Positions 44,323 to 52,704 of a DNA stretch of 64,000 nt are shown here, piece by piece. Source of the DNA: an uncultured Alphaproteobacteria bacterium (GTDB lineage Bacteria > Pseudomonadota > Alphaproteobacteria > HIMB59 > GCA-002718135); assembly GCA_902591485.1 (NCBI GenBank), contig CACJAV010000005.1, forward strand, positions 24,468-88,467, given 5' to 3'. Below the pieces are notes generated by a model. It saw only the letters and a list, made by a program, of their open reading frames with translations. It searched no databases and was not told the DNA's origin. Made by a program: the position numbers and the translations under genes. Within the stretch, counting starts at the first letter, position 1, and each line of letters opens with the position of its first letter.

Positions 44323-45924
44323 TTATTGATCACCAATAATCAAATCTGCTGCTTTTTCAGCAATCATAATTGTTGGGGCGTTTGTATTACCTGAAGTAAT
44401 GTTCGGCATAATCGATGCATCAACAACTCTCAAATTTTCAATACCATGAACTTTAAGCTTATCACTAACTACGGAGGTGCTGTCACTTCCCATCTTACAA
44501 GTTCCAACAGGATGAAAAATTGTTTGAACATGTTCACTTGAAGCTTGTATAATTTCTTCATCACTTTGATAATTTATACCTGGTCTAAACTCTTCTGGTT
44601 GATATTTTTTGAATGTTTCACTCTCAAAAATAATTTTTCTTATCAATCTAATACCTGCAGCTGATACTTGGCGATCATCTTCAGTTGAAAGATAATTCAT
44701 TTTTATTTTTGGATAATCTCTAGAGTCGCTTGAGATTATATATACTTCTCCTCTACTAGTTGGCCTTATATTTGCAACAGTTGGAGTAAAGGCATTAAAC
44801 TTATGCAGACTGGCACCTCCTAATCGGTCAGTGCTAATAGGCTGAACATGAAATTGTAAATTTGGTGTTTCCCTACTTTCATCACTTTTAGCAAAACCAC
44901 AAAGTTGACTTGCCCCCATCGTCATTACACCTCTTCTGAAAAAAACAAATTCCATACCAATCATCATTTTTCCAAAAAAACTGTTTATAGTTTTGTTCAG
45001 TGTTTTGATGTTTTTAACTTTATAAACAGGCCGTAACATCAGATGATCTTGTAAGTTTTGCCCAACGCTTGAGTTATGATGTTTTACGGATATTCCTAAA
45101 CTTCCAAGTTTTTTCTCATCACCAATTCCAGATACTTGAAGAATATGAGGAGAACCAATTGATCCAGCAGATAAAATAACTTCTTTATTTGCCTTTACGG
45201 TGATTAACTCATTATCTCTCCAATAAGAAATACCAATTGCTTTTTTTCCTTCAAAATTAATTTTATTAACATGTGCTTTTACTTCAACTTTTAAGTTTGA
45301 TCTTTTTTTTGCAGGATTAAGATATGCAACAGCAGTACTGCAACGTAAACCATTTTTTTCTGTAACTTGAAAATAATCACAACCAAAATTATCTCCAGTA
45401 TTAAAGTCCTTAATTTTGGGAATCCCAATTTCTTCTGCAGCGTTTTGAAATTCATCCAAAATATCGAGTTTAATTCGAATGTCTGATACTGATAAAGGGC
45501 CTCCAACACCATGAAACTTATTTGCTCCTCTTTCTTGGTTTTCTGATTTGATGAAATAGGGTAGAACATCCTCCCAACCCCATCCAGAATTTCCTTGTTG
45601 ACGCCAAATATCATAATCTTTTGATTGCCCTCTGATATATAAAAGGCCATTTATAGAAGAACTGCCCCCTAATGTTTTGCCTCGAGGGTAATTAATTGAC
45701 CTGCCATTAATTGACTCATCAGGTTCAGTTTTAAAGCACCAATCTGTTTTAGGATTGTGCATGGTTTTATAATATCCTACAGGAATATGAATCCAAGGGT
45801 AACTATCTTTGCCACCTGCTTCAATTAAAAGAACTGATGTATTAGGGTTATTTGTTAATCGATTTGCCAAAACACAACCTGCTGAACCTGCGCCAACAAT
45901 AATATAATCAAAACTATTATTCAT
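44323..45924 (-). CDS. GMC-family FAD oxidoreductase (choline-dehydrogenase-like; candidate isethionate dehydrogenase)
   Basis: This 533-residue flavoprotein has DYIIVGAGSAGCVLANRL (FAD fold), PRGKTLGGSSSINGLLYIRG (GMC signature 1), SAGSIGSPHILQVSGIG (signature 2) and the catalytic pair in HPVGTCKMG and SGNTNAPTIMIAEKA. GMC alcohol dehydrogenases oxidise choline, long-chain or short alcohols. The isethionate dehydrogenase IseJ is of this family and is encoded near xsc in known isethionate users, so that role is inferred from position. It is convergent with xsc (2-base gap) and divergent from the TRAP operon. Confidence 0.82.
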   Translation of the reverse strand: MNNSFDYIIVGAGSAGCVLANRLTNNPNTSVLLIEAGGKDSYPWIHIPVGYYKTMHNPKTDWCFKTEPDESINGRSINYPRGKTLGGSSSINGLLYIRGQSKDYDIWRQQGNSGWGWEDVLPYFIKSENQERGANKFHGVGGPLSVSDIRIKLDILDEFQNAAEEIGIPKIKDFNTGDNFGCDYFQVTEKNGLRCSTAVAYLNPAKKRSNLKVEVKAHVNKINFEGKKAIGISYWRDNELITVKANKEVILSAGSIGSPHILQVSGIGDEKKLGSLGISVKHHNSSVGQNLQDHLMLRPVYKVKNIKTLNKTINSFFGKMMIGMEFVFFRRGVMTMGASQLCGFAKSDESRETPNLQFHVQPISTDRLGGASLHKFNAFTPTVANIRPTSRGEVYIISSDSRDYPKIKMNYLSTEDDRQVSAAGIRLIRKIIFESETFKKYQPEEFRPGINYQSDEEIIQASSEHVQTIFHPVGTCKMGSDSTSVVSDKLKVHGIENLRVVDASIMPNITSGNTNAPTIMIAEKAADLIIGDQ

Positions 45925-46119
45925 TTATTTTGGAAAGCTTAATTAACATCTTATTTTATTTAACTTTTCACTTTATTATTGATTAAATTGAGATAGCTCA
46001 ACTAATTAAAAATTAAGTTTGAAATAATTTTTATTTTTTTATATTTTTATATAAAATTTATTTTTTAATTTTATCCAGTAAAATCAATATTTTTTAATAA
46101 TTATTTTTAATAATATCTT

Positions 46120-46135
46120 TGTAAAACGTTTTACA
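46120..46135. promoter_or_regulatory. Perfect 16-bp palindrome, LacI-family-type operator
   Basis: TGTAAAACGTTTTACA is a perfect palindrome with a central CG, the hallmark of operators for LacI/GalR regulators. It is centred 45 bases before the TRAP binding-protein ATG, in the 248-base divergent region shared with the GMC oxidoreductase gene. The end of a LacI-family regulator gene lies at 63852-64000. The link between them is only an inference. Confidence 0.6.
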
Positions 46136-46172
46136 CATGTTAAGTTTTTTACACAATTTTTCGGGAGGAAAT

Positions 46173-47273
46173 ATGAAAAAAATATTAACAATAATTTTAG
46201 GTTCAGTCTTAGTTTTAGGATTTATGACTGTATCAGCCAAAGCTGCAAAGACACTAAAGTGCCAAACAGTTTTAAATGCTAAAAGTGATGAAGCACGCTT
46301 ATTAAAAGAAGAATTTACAGATAGAGTGACAGAGTTAACTGGCGGTTCTTTGAATTTTGAAATTTTGCCAGCAGGTACAGTTGTTGGAGGCAAAGAAACA
46401 CTTGATGCAATCGATAAAGGTCTAATTGATTGTGGATTTGCTTGGACTCACTATTGGTCAGGAGAGCATCCAGCAGCAATGCTATTTGGTTCGCCAGTTG
46501 CAGGCGGAGGTGTAGGAATTGATAACCTTGCTTTTTTATCTTGGTTTAATGCAGCAGGTGGAAAAGAATTATATGAACAACTTTGGAATGAGATGGGAAG
46601 AGACATAAAAGGATTTATGCTTCAACCTGTTGGACCAGAAGCTCTTGGTTGGTTTAAAGAACCAATCACTAGTATGGAAGATTTTAGAAAATATCGTTTT
46701 AGAACACCTCCAGGAATACCGGGTCAAACATATAAAGATATTGGTATTGCGTCAGTAGCAATGGGTGGAGGTGACATACTTCCTGCACTTGAAGCTGGTA
46801 CTATTGATGCTGCTGAATGGTGCTGTCCAAAACCTGATAGTGTGTTTGGTTTTCAAAAAGTATTAAAGCACTATTATCTTCAAGGTTTACACCAAGTTGT
46901 TGTAAATGCAGACTTTTATATGAATGGTACACTTTATGATAGTTTAACTGATCATGAAAAAGCCTCTCTTCAGGTGGCAGCTGATGCATCTTTGATGCTA
47001 ACTTTATCTGATAGAATATATGAAAATGGTAAAGCACTTAGAATGTTAACAGAAGAAGCGGGTGTTATACTGCATGATACACCAACAGATTATTTTTCTG
47101 AATACATGGCAGCAGCTTTAGCTACACTAAATAAGAACGCTGAAGAAAATGAATTCTTTAATGAGGTTTATACTTCTATGAAAGAATTTGCTGATATTGC
47201 AGTACCATTCTGGAGTGGAGCTCAAATGTCTAATGCTAAGTTAGGTATGGCTCACGCTGCAACACTTAAATAA
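46173..47273 (+). CDS. dctP: TRAP transporter substrate-binding protein (DctP family)
   Basis: This 366-residue periplasmic protein starts with a signal peptide (about 1-24, ending SAKAA) and has the DctP fold: NFEILPAGTVVGGKETLDAI, IDCGFAWTHYWS, RKYRFRTPPGIPGQ with the conserved carboxylate-binding Arg, and AAEWCCPKPDSVFGF. The last element resembles TakP-type proteins for 2-keto or hydroxy acids. The ATG at 46173 follows GGGAGGAA (46163-46170) and starts the signal; an upstream in-frame ATG at 46137 lies inside the operator region. A C2 sulfonate or a small organic acid is a plausible ligand. Confidence 0.88.
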   Translation: MKKILTIILGSVLVLGFMTVSAKAAKTLKCQTVLNAKSDEARLLKEEFTDRVTELTGGSLNFEILPAGTVVGGKETLDAIDKGLIDCGFAWTHYWSGEHPAAMLFGSPVAGGGVGIDNLAFLSWFNAAGGKELYEQLWNEMGRDIKGFMLQPVGPEALGWFKEPITSMEDFRKYRFRTPPGIPGQTYKDIGIASVAMGGGDILPALEAGTIDAAEWCCPKPDSVFGFQKVLKHYYLQGLHQVVVNADFYMNGTLYDSLTDHEKASLQVAADASLMLTLSDRIYENGKALRMLTEEAGVILHDTPTDYFSEYMAAALATLNKNAEENEFFNEVYTSMKEFADIAVPFWSGAQMSNAKLGMAHAATLK

Positions 47274-47286
47274 TTTGAAATATATT

Positions 47287-47310
47287 AAGAGCGGACTAGT
47301 TTCCGCTCTT
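47287..47310 (+). terminator. Intercistronic hairpin between TRAP binding protein and permease genes
   Basis: AAGAGCGGA (47287-47295) and TCCGCTCTT (47302-47310) form a perfect 9-bp stem with loop CTAGTT. It starts 13 bases after the dctP stop and is followed by only a short T stretch, so it is more likely a partial terminator or 3'-end protector that raises dctP expression above the permease genes. It is one of very few strong GC-containing hairpins in the window. Confidence 0.7.
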
Positions 47311-47331
47311 TAATTCCTGTAGAACACAAGA

Positions 47332-47943
47332 ATGTCAGATAATATTCAAGATTACGATTTAAAGGATGAGTTAATCGCTGAGAGAAAAGTAGGCTATTTT
47401 GAACAACCATCTGACATGGCAAATTGGATTTACAAAACTATTATCAACATTGATAAATTTAGTTTGCTGGTGGGAAAAACTATTTGCTGGATAACTGTTC
47501 CATTATTTTTATGTATGGCATATGAGGTTGTAGCAAGAAAATTTTTTCTCTCACCCACATACTGGGCCTACGACATGAGTAGATTTTTTTATGGTGCGAT
47601 GTTTATGATTGGTTCGGGATATGCTCTATCAAGAGGTGTACATATAAGAGCAGATTTTTTATATCGTAATTTTAAAACAAAAACGCAAGGCTTTGTCGAT
47701 TTTTGGTTATATTTATTTTTTTACTTTCCTGGACTTTTCTTTTGTTTGTATATGACTACAATATTTGTCATTGAGTCAATGCAGCGTGGGGAAAAGGGAA
47801 TGGACACAGCTTGGATGCCTTACCTATGGCCAATAAAATCATGTTTATGGATTGGTATAGTTTTTTTACTTATACAAGGATTATCTGAATTATTGAAAAG
47901 TCACTACGCTATGAAAAATGGTAAATGGCCGGGTGATGAATGA
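47332..47943 (+). CDS. dctQ: TRAP transporter small permease (DctQ)
   Basis: This 203-residue protein has four hydrophobic segments (about 45-65, 80-100, 121-142, 162-182) and the DctQ-like YEVVARKFFLSPTYWAYDMS and GSGYALSRGVHIRADF regions. It forms the small membrane subunit that pairs with DctM. A soluble N-terminal stretch of about 40 residues is longer than usual. It overlaps dctM by four bases. Confidence 0.88.
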   Translation: MSDNIQDYDLKDELIAERKVGYFEQPSDMANWIYKTIINIDKFSLLVGKTICWITVPLFLCMAYEVVARKFFLSPTYWAYDMSRFFYGAMFMIGSGYALSRGVHIRADFLYRNFKTKTQGFVDFWLYLFFYFPGLFFCLYMTTIFVIESMQRGEKGMDTAWMPYLWPIKSCLWIGIVFLLIQGLSELLKSHYAMKNGKWPGDE

Positions 47944-49274
47944 TTGCAGAATTTATTAGTCCAGAAATTTTAGGAATATTTTTAATAGCAGTAATGCTAT
48001 TTTCTATCTTTGTTGGTTTCCCCATTTCCTTTACTTTAATTTTTTTAGGATTTGTCTTTGGTTATCTCGGATTTGGAAAATTAGTTTTTTATTTAATGAC
48101 ATTGCAGTTTTCAATGGTAATGACTGAACAAACCCTAGCTGCCGTTCCACTGTTTGTCTTTATGGGGATTATGATGGAACAAGCAGGTTTAATGGAAAGA
48201 TTGTTTTCCTCAGTACAGATGATGCTTTCCAGGGTTCGCGGATCTCTTTTCTATGCAGTTCTTTTTGTGTCTATAATTTTTGCTGCTGCCACAGGTATTG
48301 TTGGAGCATCAGTTACAATATTGGGAATTATGGCAGCAAAATCAATGAATAGATCAGGGTATGATGTTAGGTTAGCTGCTGGAACCATAACTGCAGGAGG
48401 AACTCTTGGAATTTTAATTCCACCAAGTATTATGCTTGTTGTAATGGGTCCTATTATGGAGATTCCTGTTACAGATCTTTTTGCAGCAGCTATCATTCCT
48501 GGAATTATGCTAGCAGTTTTATATGCTGGTTACGCAACTATAAGATGTTACTTAGATCCTTCACTCGGACCAGTTGTTCCAGAAGAAGATAGGGAAAAGA
48601 ATATAAGGGTTGTTCTTTATGAATTTTTTATGGGTTTAGTTCCGCCAGCATTATTAGTTTTCTCAGCACTTGGAAGTATTTTGTTTGGTCTTGCAACACC
48701 AACTGAAGCTGCTGGTTGCGGTGCTCTCGGGGCTATTTTATTAGCATTAGCATATCGTAAGCTGACTTTAGAAAAATTAAAAGATGGACTAATTAAAACC
48801 TTAGAGATTACTGCCTTAATAATGTTGTTAGTAGCAGCTTCTAATTTTTTTGGAGCTGTTTTTGCTAGATTAGGGACTCCATCAATGATTACTGATTTCT
48901 TATTAAGCTTAGAGGTTAATAGATATTTAATTTTACTTATTGTAATGGCCATGATTTTTCTTTTAGGCTGGCCTTTAGAGTGGGTACCAATTGTTTTAAT
49001 TGTTGTGCCTATTATTTTACCTCTTATCGAAGGCTTAGGTTTTAACCTCATTTGGTTTGCCATTCTAGTTGCAGTAAACTTGCAGACAGCCTGGCTGTCT
49101 CCACCAGTTGCTTTATCTGCATACTTTTTAAAAGGTGTAGTGCCTGAGTGGGATTTAAAAGATATTTATATAGGGATGATGCAATTTATGGTTCTACAAG
49201 TAATAGGTCTACTTTTAATTATTATTTTTCCGCAAATTGCTTTATGGCTTCCGCACTATATTTACGGTAGTTAG
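47940..49274 (+). CDS. dctM: TRAP transporter large permease (DctM)
   Basis: This 444-residue polytopic protein of about 12 hydrophobic segments is the ion-coupled translocation subunit of the TRAP transporter. It shows VPLFVFMGIMMEQAGL, AGTITAGGTLGILIPPSIML (signature with the double Pro) and FGLATPTEAAGCGALGAI. Sodium-driven, binding-protein-dependent uptake is the expected activity. With dctP and dctQ it makes a complete set, so the importer should be functional. Confidence 0.92.
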   Translation: MIAEFISPEILGIFLIAVMLFSIFVGFPISFTLIFLGFVFGYLGFGKLVFYLMTLQFSMVMTEQTLAAVPLFVFMGIMMEQAGLMERLFSSVQMMLSRVRGSLFYAVLFVSIIFAAATGIVGASVTILGIMAAKSMNRSGYDVRLAAGTITAGGTLGILIPPSIMLVVMGPIMEIPVTDLFAAAIIPGIMLAVLYAGYATIRCYLDPSLGPVVPEEDREKNIRVVLYEFFMGLVPPALLVFSALGSILFGLATPTEAAGCGALGAILLALAYRKLTLEKLKDGLIKTLEITALIMLLVAASNFFGAVFARLGTPSMITDFLLSLEVNRYLILLIVMAMIFLLGWPLEWVPIVLIVVPIILPLIEGLGFNLIWFAILVAVNLQTAWLSPPVALSAYFLKGVVPEWDLKDIYIGMMQFMVLQVIGLLLIIIFPQIALWLPHYIYGS

Positions 49275-49280
49275 ATTTAA

Positions 49281-50201
49281 GTGAATTTATTTTTATTAAT
49301 TTTTGGTTTATCTCTACTTATACTCGGTGCAGAAATAATAATTAGAGGTTCTATTAGTTTTGGAAAAAAGCTTAGAGTATCTCTATTTGCAATAGGTGTT
49401 GTTATTGTGGCTGGAGGGACATCTTTGCCCGAACTAGCAAGTAGTATTAATGCCGTAGTCTCAAATCATCCAGATCTAGCCGTTGGTGCTGTTATTGGAA
49501 GTAATATTGCAAATTTAATACTCGTTATGGCAGCAACATCATTTCTAATCCCTATTAGTAAAATTAATCAAAATCAAATTAATCAAGCTTGGATAAATAT
49601 TGGCTTGGCAGTAATTTTAATAACTATGAGTTATCTAATTATACCTTTTAATTTTGTTTTTGGCATATTTTCGATCGGCTTATTATTTTTTATTATGTAC
49701 ATACAAGTTAAACAAGGGTCTCTTGATGTATCTGATGTTGAAGAAAAAGGAGATTATTCTCTAATACTTTCAATAACTTTCATTGTATTAGGAATAATAC
49801 TATTAATTTATGGATCAGATCTTTTTGTAGACTCAGCAATTAATATTGCAACTCAGTTAAATATTCCAGAGGCAATAATAGGTATTTCTTTAGTTGCCTT
49901 TGGTACTTCACTTCCTGAATTAGTGGTTGGAATTTTATCTGCTATAAGACGAAAAGTTGATTTCGCTCTTGGTAATGTTTTAGGATCCAACATTTATAAT
50001 GTTTTAGGGGTATTGGGTATTTCTTCTTTTTTTGGAAACTTTAGCGTGCCAACAGTAATAGGCTCTGCTGATTTGCTCTTCATGTTATTTGTTACCGTAA
50101 TGATTTTAGGATTTATGTTTTTTCTTAAAAGAATTGGAAGAACTTATGGATCAATTGGTTTAATCTTATACGTTGGTTATATTTTTTATATTTACAGTTA
50201 A
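49281..50201 (+). CDS. Calcium/sodium antiporter, CaCA family (YrbG-like)
   Basis: This 306-residue membrane protein has two homologous halves of about five helices each, with the alpha repeats GGTSLPELASSINAV...GSNIANL (near 46-78) and FGTSLPELVVGILSAI...GSNIYNV (near 207-240). It exchanges calcium or another cation for sodium. It starts with GTG seven bases after dctM and is probably co-transcribed, which may be coincidental or supply ion balance for the sodium-driven importer. Confidence 0.9.
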   Translation: MNLFLLIFGLSLLILGAEIIIRGSISFGKKLRVSLFAIGVVIVAGGTSLPELASSINAVVSNHPDLAVGAVIGSNIANLILVMAATSFLIPISKINQNQINQAWINIGLAVILITMSYLIIPFNFVFGIFSIGLLFFIMYIQVKQGSLDVSDVEEKGDYSLILSITFIVLGIILLIYGSDLFVDSAINIATQLNIPEAIIGISLVAFGTSLPELVVGILSAIRRKVDFALGNVLGSNIYNVLGVLGISSFFGNFSVPTVIGSADLLFMLFVTVMILGFMFFLKRIGRTYGSIGLILYVGYIFYIYS

Positions 50202-50208
50202 AATTACT

Positions 50209-50586
50209 TTACAGATTTTTCTCTTCCAATATTTTTTTAGCAACTCTAAAACATTCTAACGCTTGAGGAACACCACAATAAATTCCAATAACATGAATAA
50301 TCGCTCTGATCTCCTCTTTGGATACTCCATTAGTTATTGCTCCTCTGCAATGTATTTCCCATTCATGCATTTTTCCTAATGCACCAATCATTGATAGGTT
50401 CATCATTGATCGCGTTTTCATGTCTATGACTTCGTCACTCCAACCAAAACCCCAACACCATTCAGTCATTGCCTTTTGAAAAGGAAGTGTAAATTCATCG
50501 GCTTGTTCTAAGTTTTTTTCAACATATTGTTTACCTAATGTTGCTTTTCTTTTTTCTAGCCCTTTTTTAAATAATTCTTCGTCCAT
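50209..50586 (-). CDS. Carboxymuconolactone decarboxylase (CMD) family protein, PcaC-like
   Basis: This 125-residue protein has the CMD fold: KRKATLGKQYVEK, MMNLSMIGALGKMHEWEIH and GVSKEEIRAIIHVIGIYCGV. It lacks the CxxC of AhpD peroxidase-type members, so it is nearer to PcaC. True muconolactone decarboxylation is not implied by context, since no aromatic pathway genes are nearby. I use the ATG at 50586 preceded by GAGGGG. It is the last gene of the Rieske/flavoprotein run, 65 bases after the flavoprotein. Confidence 0.8.
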   Translation of the reverse strand: MDEELFKKGLEKRKATLGKQYVEKNLEQADEFTLPFQKAMTEWCWGFGWSDEVIDMKTRSMMNLSMIGALGKMHEWEIHCRGAITNGVSKEEIRAIIHVIGIYCGVPQALECFRVAKKILEEKNL

Positions 50587-50651
50587 ATTGCCCCTCAATT
50601 AAATATGTTAATTATAAAGATTAATGACCAACTTGTCACTGCACATTGATT

Positions 50652-52694
50652 TTAAATTTTGATAACTAATCTTAATGCATCATAAATTGCTGCATGAATA
50701 TTTCGTGATGACACAGCGTCTCCAATTCTAAAAATATTAAATTTACTATCTTTATTTTTAATTATATCCTGCTCGTATCCCTTGATAAATTTTTCATAAT
50801 TTACCTCCCCCATATTCTTTGAAAGAGGTAATAATTCAAAATACAACTCATCTAAAGGTTTTGTTCCATAGTTTACAAATACTTGGTCATACGTTGAATT
50901 ATTTTTAAATAATTCATCATAGTCTGATCCTATTAATGCATTTAGTTTATTTCCTTTTATTGAAACATCTAATAATCTTTTACCAATTACAAATGATATA
51001 TTTTCATTTTGAAGATTTTTTAAATAAGGAGTTAAATTCATGCCCATTATTTCAGAAGATATTAATCTATCAGGTGTCATAAAATTAACCTTTGATCCTT
51101 GTTCGATAGCAACTTCAGCTGATTGCATTGCAACATGGTCTCCTGCTTCATCATAAATTAATATATTTTCTGATGTTTTAATATCGCCTGAGATTATATC
51201 CCAACTAGAAAAAACATTTTCCAAATCTTTTTTTGTCTCAAACAATTCTAGATTAGGTATACCTCCTGTTGCAATAATTACTGTGTCTGGATTTTCATCA
51301 ATTATTTCATTCTTTTCTGCTAAAATATTAAATTTAAAATTTACATTTTTTTTTGTGCATTGCTCCATCCGCCAATCAATAATTCCCATCATATCTTTTC
51401 TTCTTTTTGATTTTGCACATAGTCTTACTTGACCACCGGGATCAGAAGCAGCCTCAAAAATTACTACTTCATGACCTCTTTCACATGCTATTCTTGCTGA
51501 CTCAAGACCACCAGGACCCGCACCCACTATCACGATTCTTTTTTTAGTTTTTGAAGGAGAAATTATATTTGGAAATTTTAATTCTCTTCCTGTTGCTGCA
51601 TTATGAATGCAGAGTGCTTCTTCACCTTGATATATTCTATCTAAACAATATGTTGCCCCAACACATGGTCTTATATCCTCTTCTCTATTTTCTTTAATTT
51701 TTTTTACAATATGAGGATCGGCTAGGTGTCCTCTAGTCATGCCAATCATATCAACAAGACCATTTGAAATAGCATATCTTGCAGTGGCTACATCAGAAAT
51801 TTTAGATGCATGAAAAATTGGTAAGTTAACTTCTTTTTTTATTTCTCCAGCAAAATCTAAATGAGGAGCACTCTTCATCCCCTGTATAGGAATTAGTTTA
51901 GTTAAACTTGGATCAGTGTGAATTCTTCCTCTATTGATATTTAAGTAGTCCACCAGACCTGATTTAGATAAAATCTTAGCAATTTCTAAACCATCAGATT
52001 TGTTAAGTCCGTCTTGAGCTGCTTCATCAAAGACACAACGAATACCTACTATAAATTTTTGTCCAACTTTTTTTCTTATTTCTGTTAAAACTTCAATGGT
52101 AAAACGAAGTCTATTCTCTAAATTACCCCCATATTCTGTTTCTAAATCATTACTTAGCGGTGATAAAAATTGACCTATTAGATGACCTTGACCCTCAAGT
52201 TCAACTCCATCCATCCCACCTTCTTTCATCCGTTCTGCAGCATCACCATATTCTTTTATAATTCGCTCAATGTCCCAACTTTCAACAATTTTTGGAAATG
52301 CTTTGTGAGCAGGTTCACGATGTCTGCCTGATGAAACAGATGGGAGCCAATCACCCTTACTCCATGATGTTCTTCTGCCTAAGTGAGTTAATTGAATCAT
52401 AATTTTACAATTCTGATCATGAATGGCATTTGTCAGTTTTTTTATCCAAGGAACAACTTCATCTTTGTATGCATGAATATTATCAAATGAAGGAGGACTA
52501 TCCTTAGATACGACTGATGAACCTGCAGTCATTGTCATCGCTATTCCACCTTTTGCTCTCTCTAGATGGTAGGCTATGTACTTATCTTTGGGAAAGCCAT
52601 CTTCGTTATAAGATGGTTCATGACTTGTAATTATAATACGATTTTTTAAATGTAAATGTTTAAGTTGAAAAGACTGCAATAGGGGATCATTCAT
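50652..52694 (-). CDS. FMN/FAD iron-sulfur oxidoreductase, trimethylamine-dehydrogenase/StcD-like
   Basis: This 680-residue protein has an N-terminal old-yellow-enzyme TIM barrel (about 1-335) and C-terminal FAD and NAD(P)-type nucleotide-binding domains (from IVIVGAGPGGLESARIA near 387). The layout is that of trimethylamine dehydrogenase, 2,4-dienoyl-CoA reductase and N-methylproline demethylase StcD/DgcA. The cluster region has C344, C350 and C362; the place of the second cysteine of TMADH (CxxC) is Ala347. It lies 10 bases after the Rieske gene, so stepwise demethylation of a betaine is a reasonable hypothesis. Confidence 0.85.
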   Translation of the reverse strand: MNDPLLQSFQLKHLHLKNRIIITSHEPSYNEDGFPKDKYIAYHLERAKGGIAMTMTAGSSVVSKDSPPSFDNIHAYKDEVVPWIKKLTNAIHDQNCKIMIQLTHLGRRTSWSKGDWLPSVSSGRHREPAHKAFPKIVESWDIERIIKEYGDAAERMKEGGMDGVELEGQGHLIGQFLSPLSNDLETEYGGNLENRLRFTIEVLTEIRKKVGQKFIVGIRCVFDEAAQDGLNKSDGLEIAKILSKSGLVDYLNINRGRIHTDPSLTKLIPIQGMKSAPHLDFAGEIKKEVNLPIFHASKISDVATARYAISNGLVDMIGMTRGHLADPHIVKKIKENREEDIRPCVGATYCLDRIYQGEEALCIHNAATGRELKFPNIISPSKTKKRIVIVGAGPGGLESARIACERGHEVVIFEAASDPGGQVRLCAKSKRRKDMMGIIDWRMEQCTKKNVNFKFNILAEKNEIIDENPDTVIIATGGIPNLELFETKKDLENVFSSWDIISGDIKTSENILIYDEAGDHVAMQSAEVAIEQGSKVNFMTPDRLISSEIMGMNLTPYLKNLQNENISFVIGKRLLDVSIKGNKLNALIGSDYDELFKNNSTYDQVFVNYGTKPLDELYFELLPLSKNMGEVNYEKFIKGYEQDIIKNKDSKFNIFRIGDAVSSRNIHAAIYDALRLVIKI

Positions 52695-52704
52695 TAGTTA
52701 TTCT

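Noticed and set aside
45925-46119. RNA gene or small ORF in the longest gap
   Set aside because: The stretch is almost pure A/T with only a weak TTGAG/CTCAA symmetry at 45988-46001; no RNA fold, tRNA or open frame with a start signal was seen.
50209-50586. AhpD-like peroxidase component
   Set aside because: The CxxC motif of AhpD is absent; only the general CMD fold is supported.
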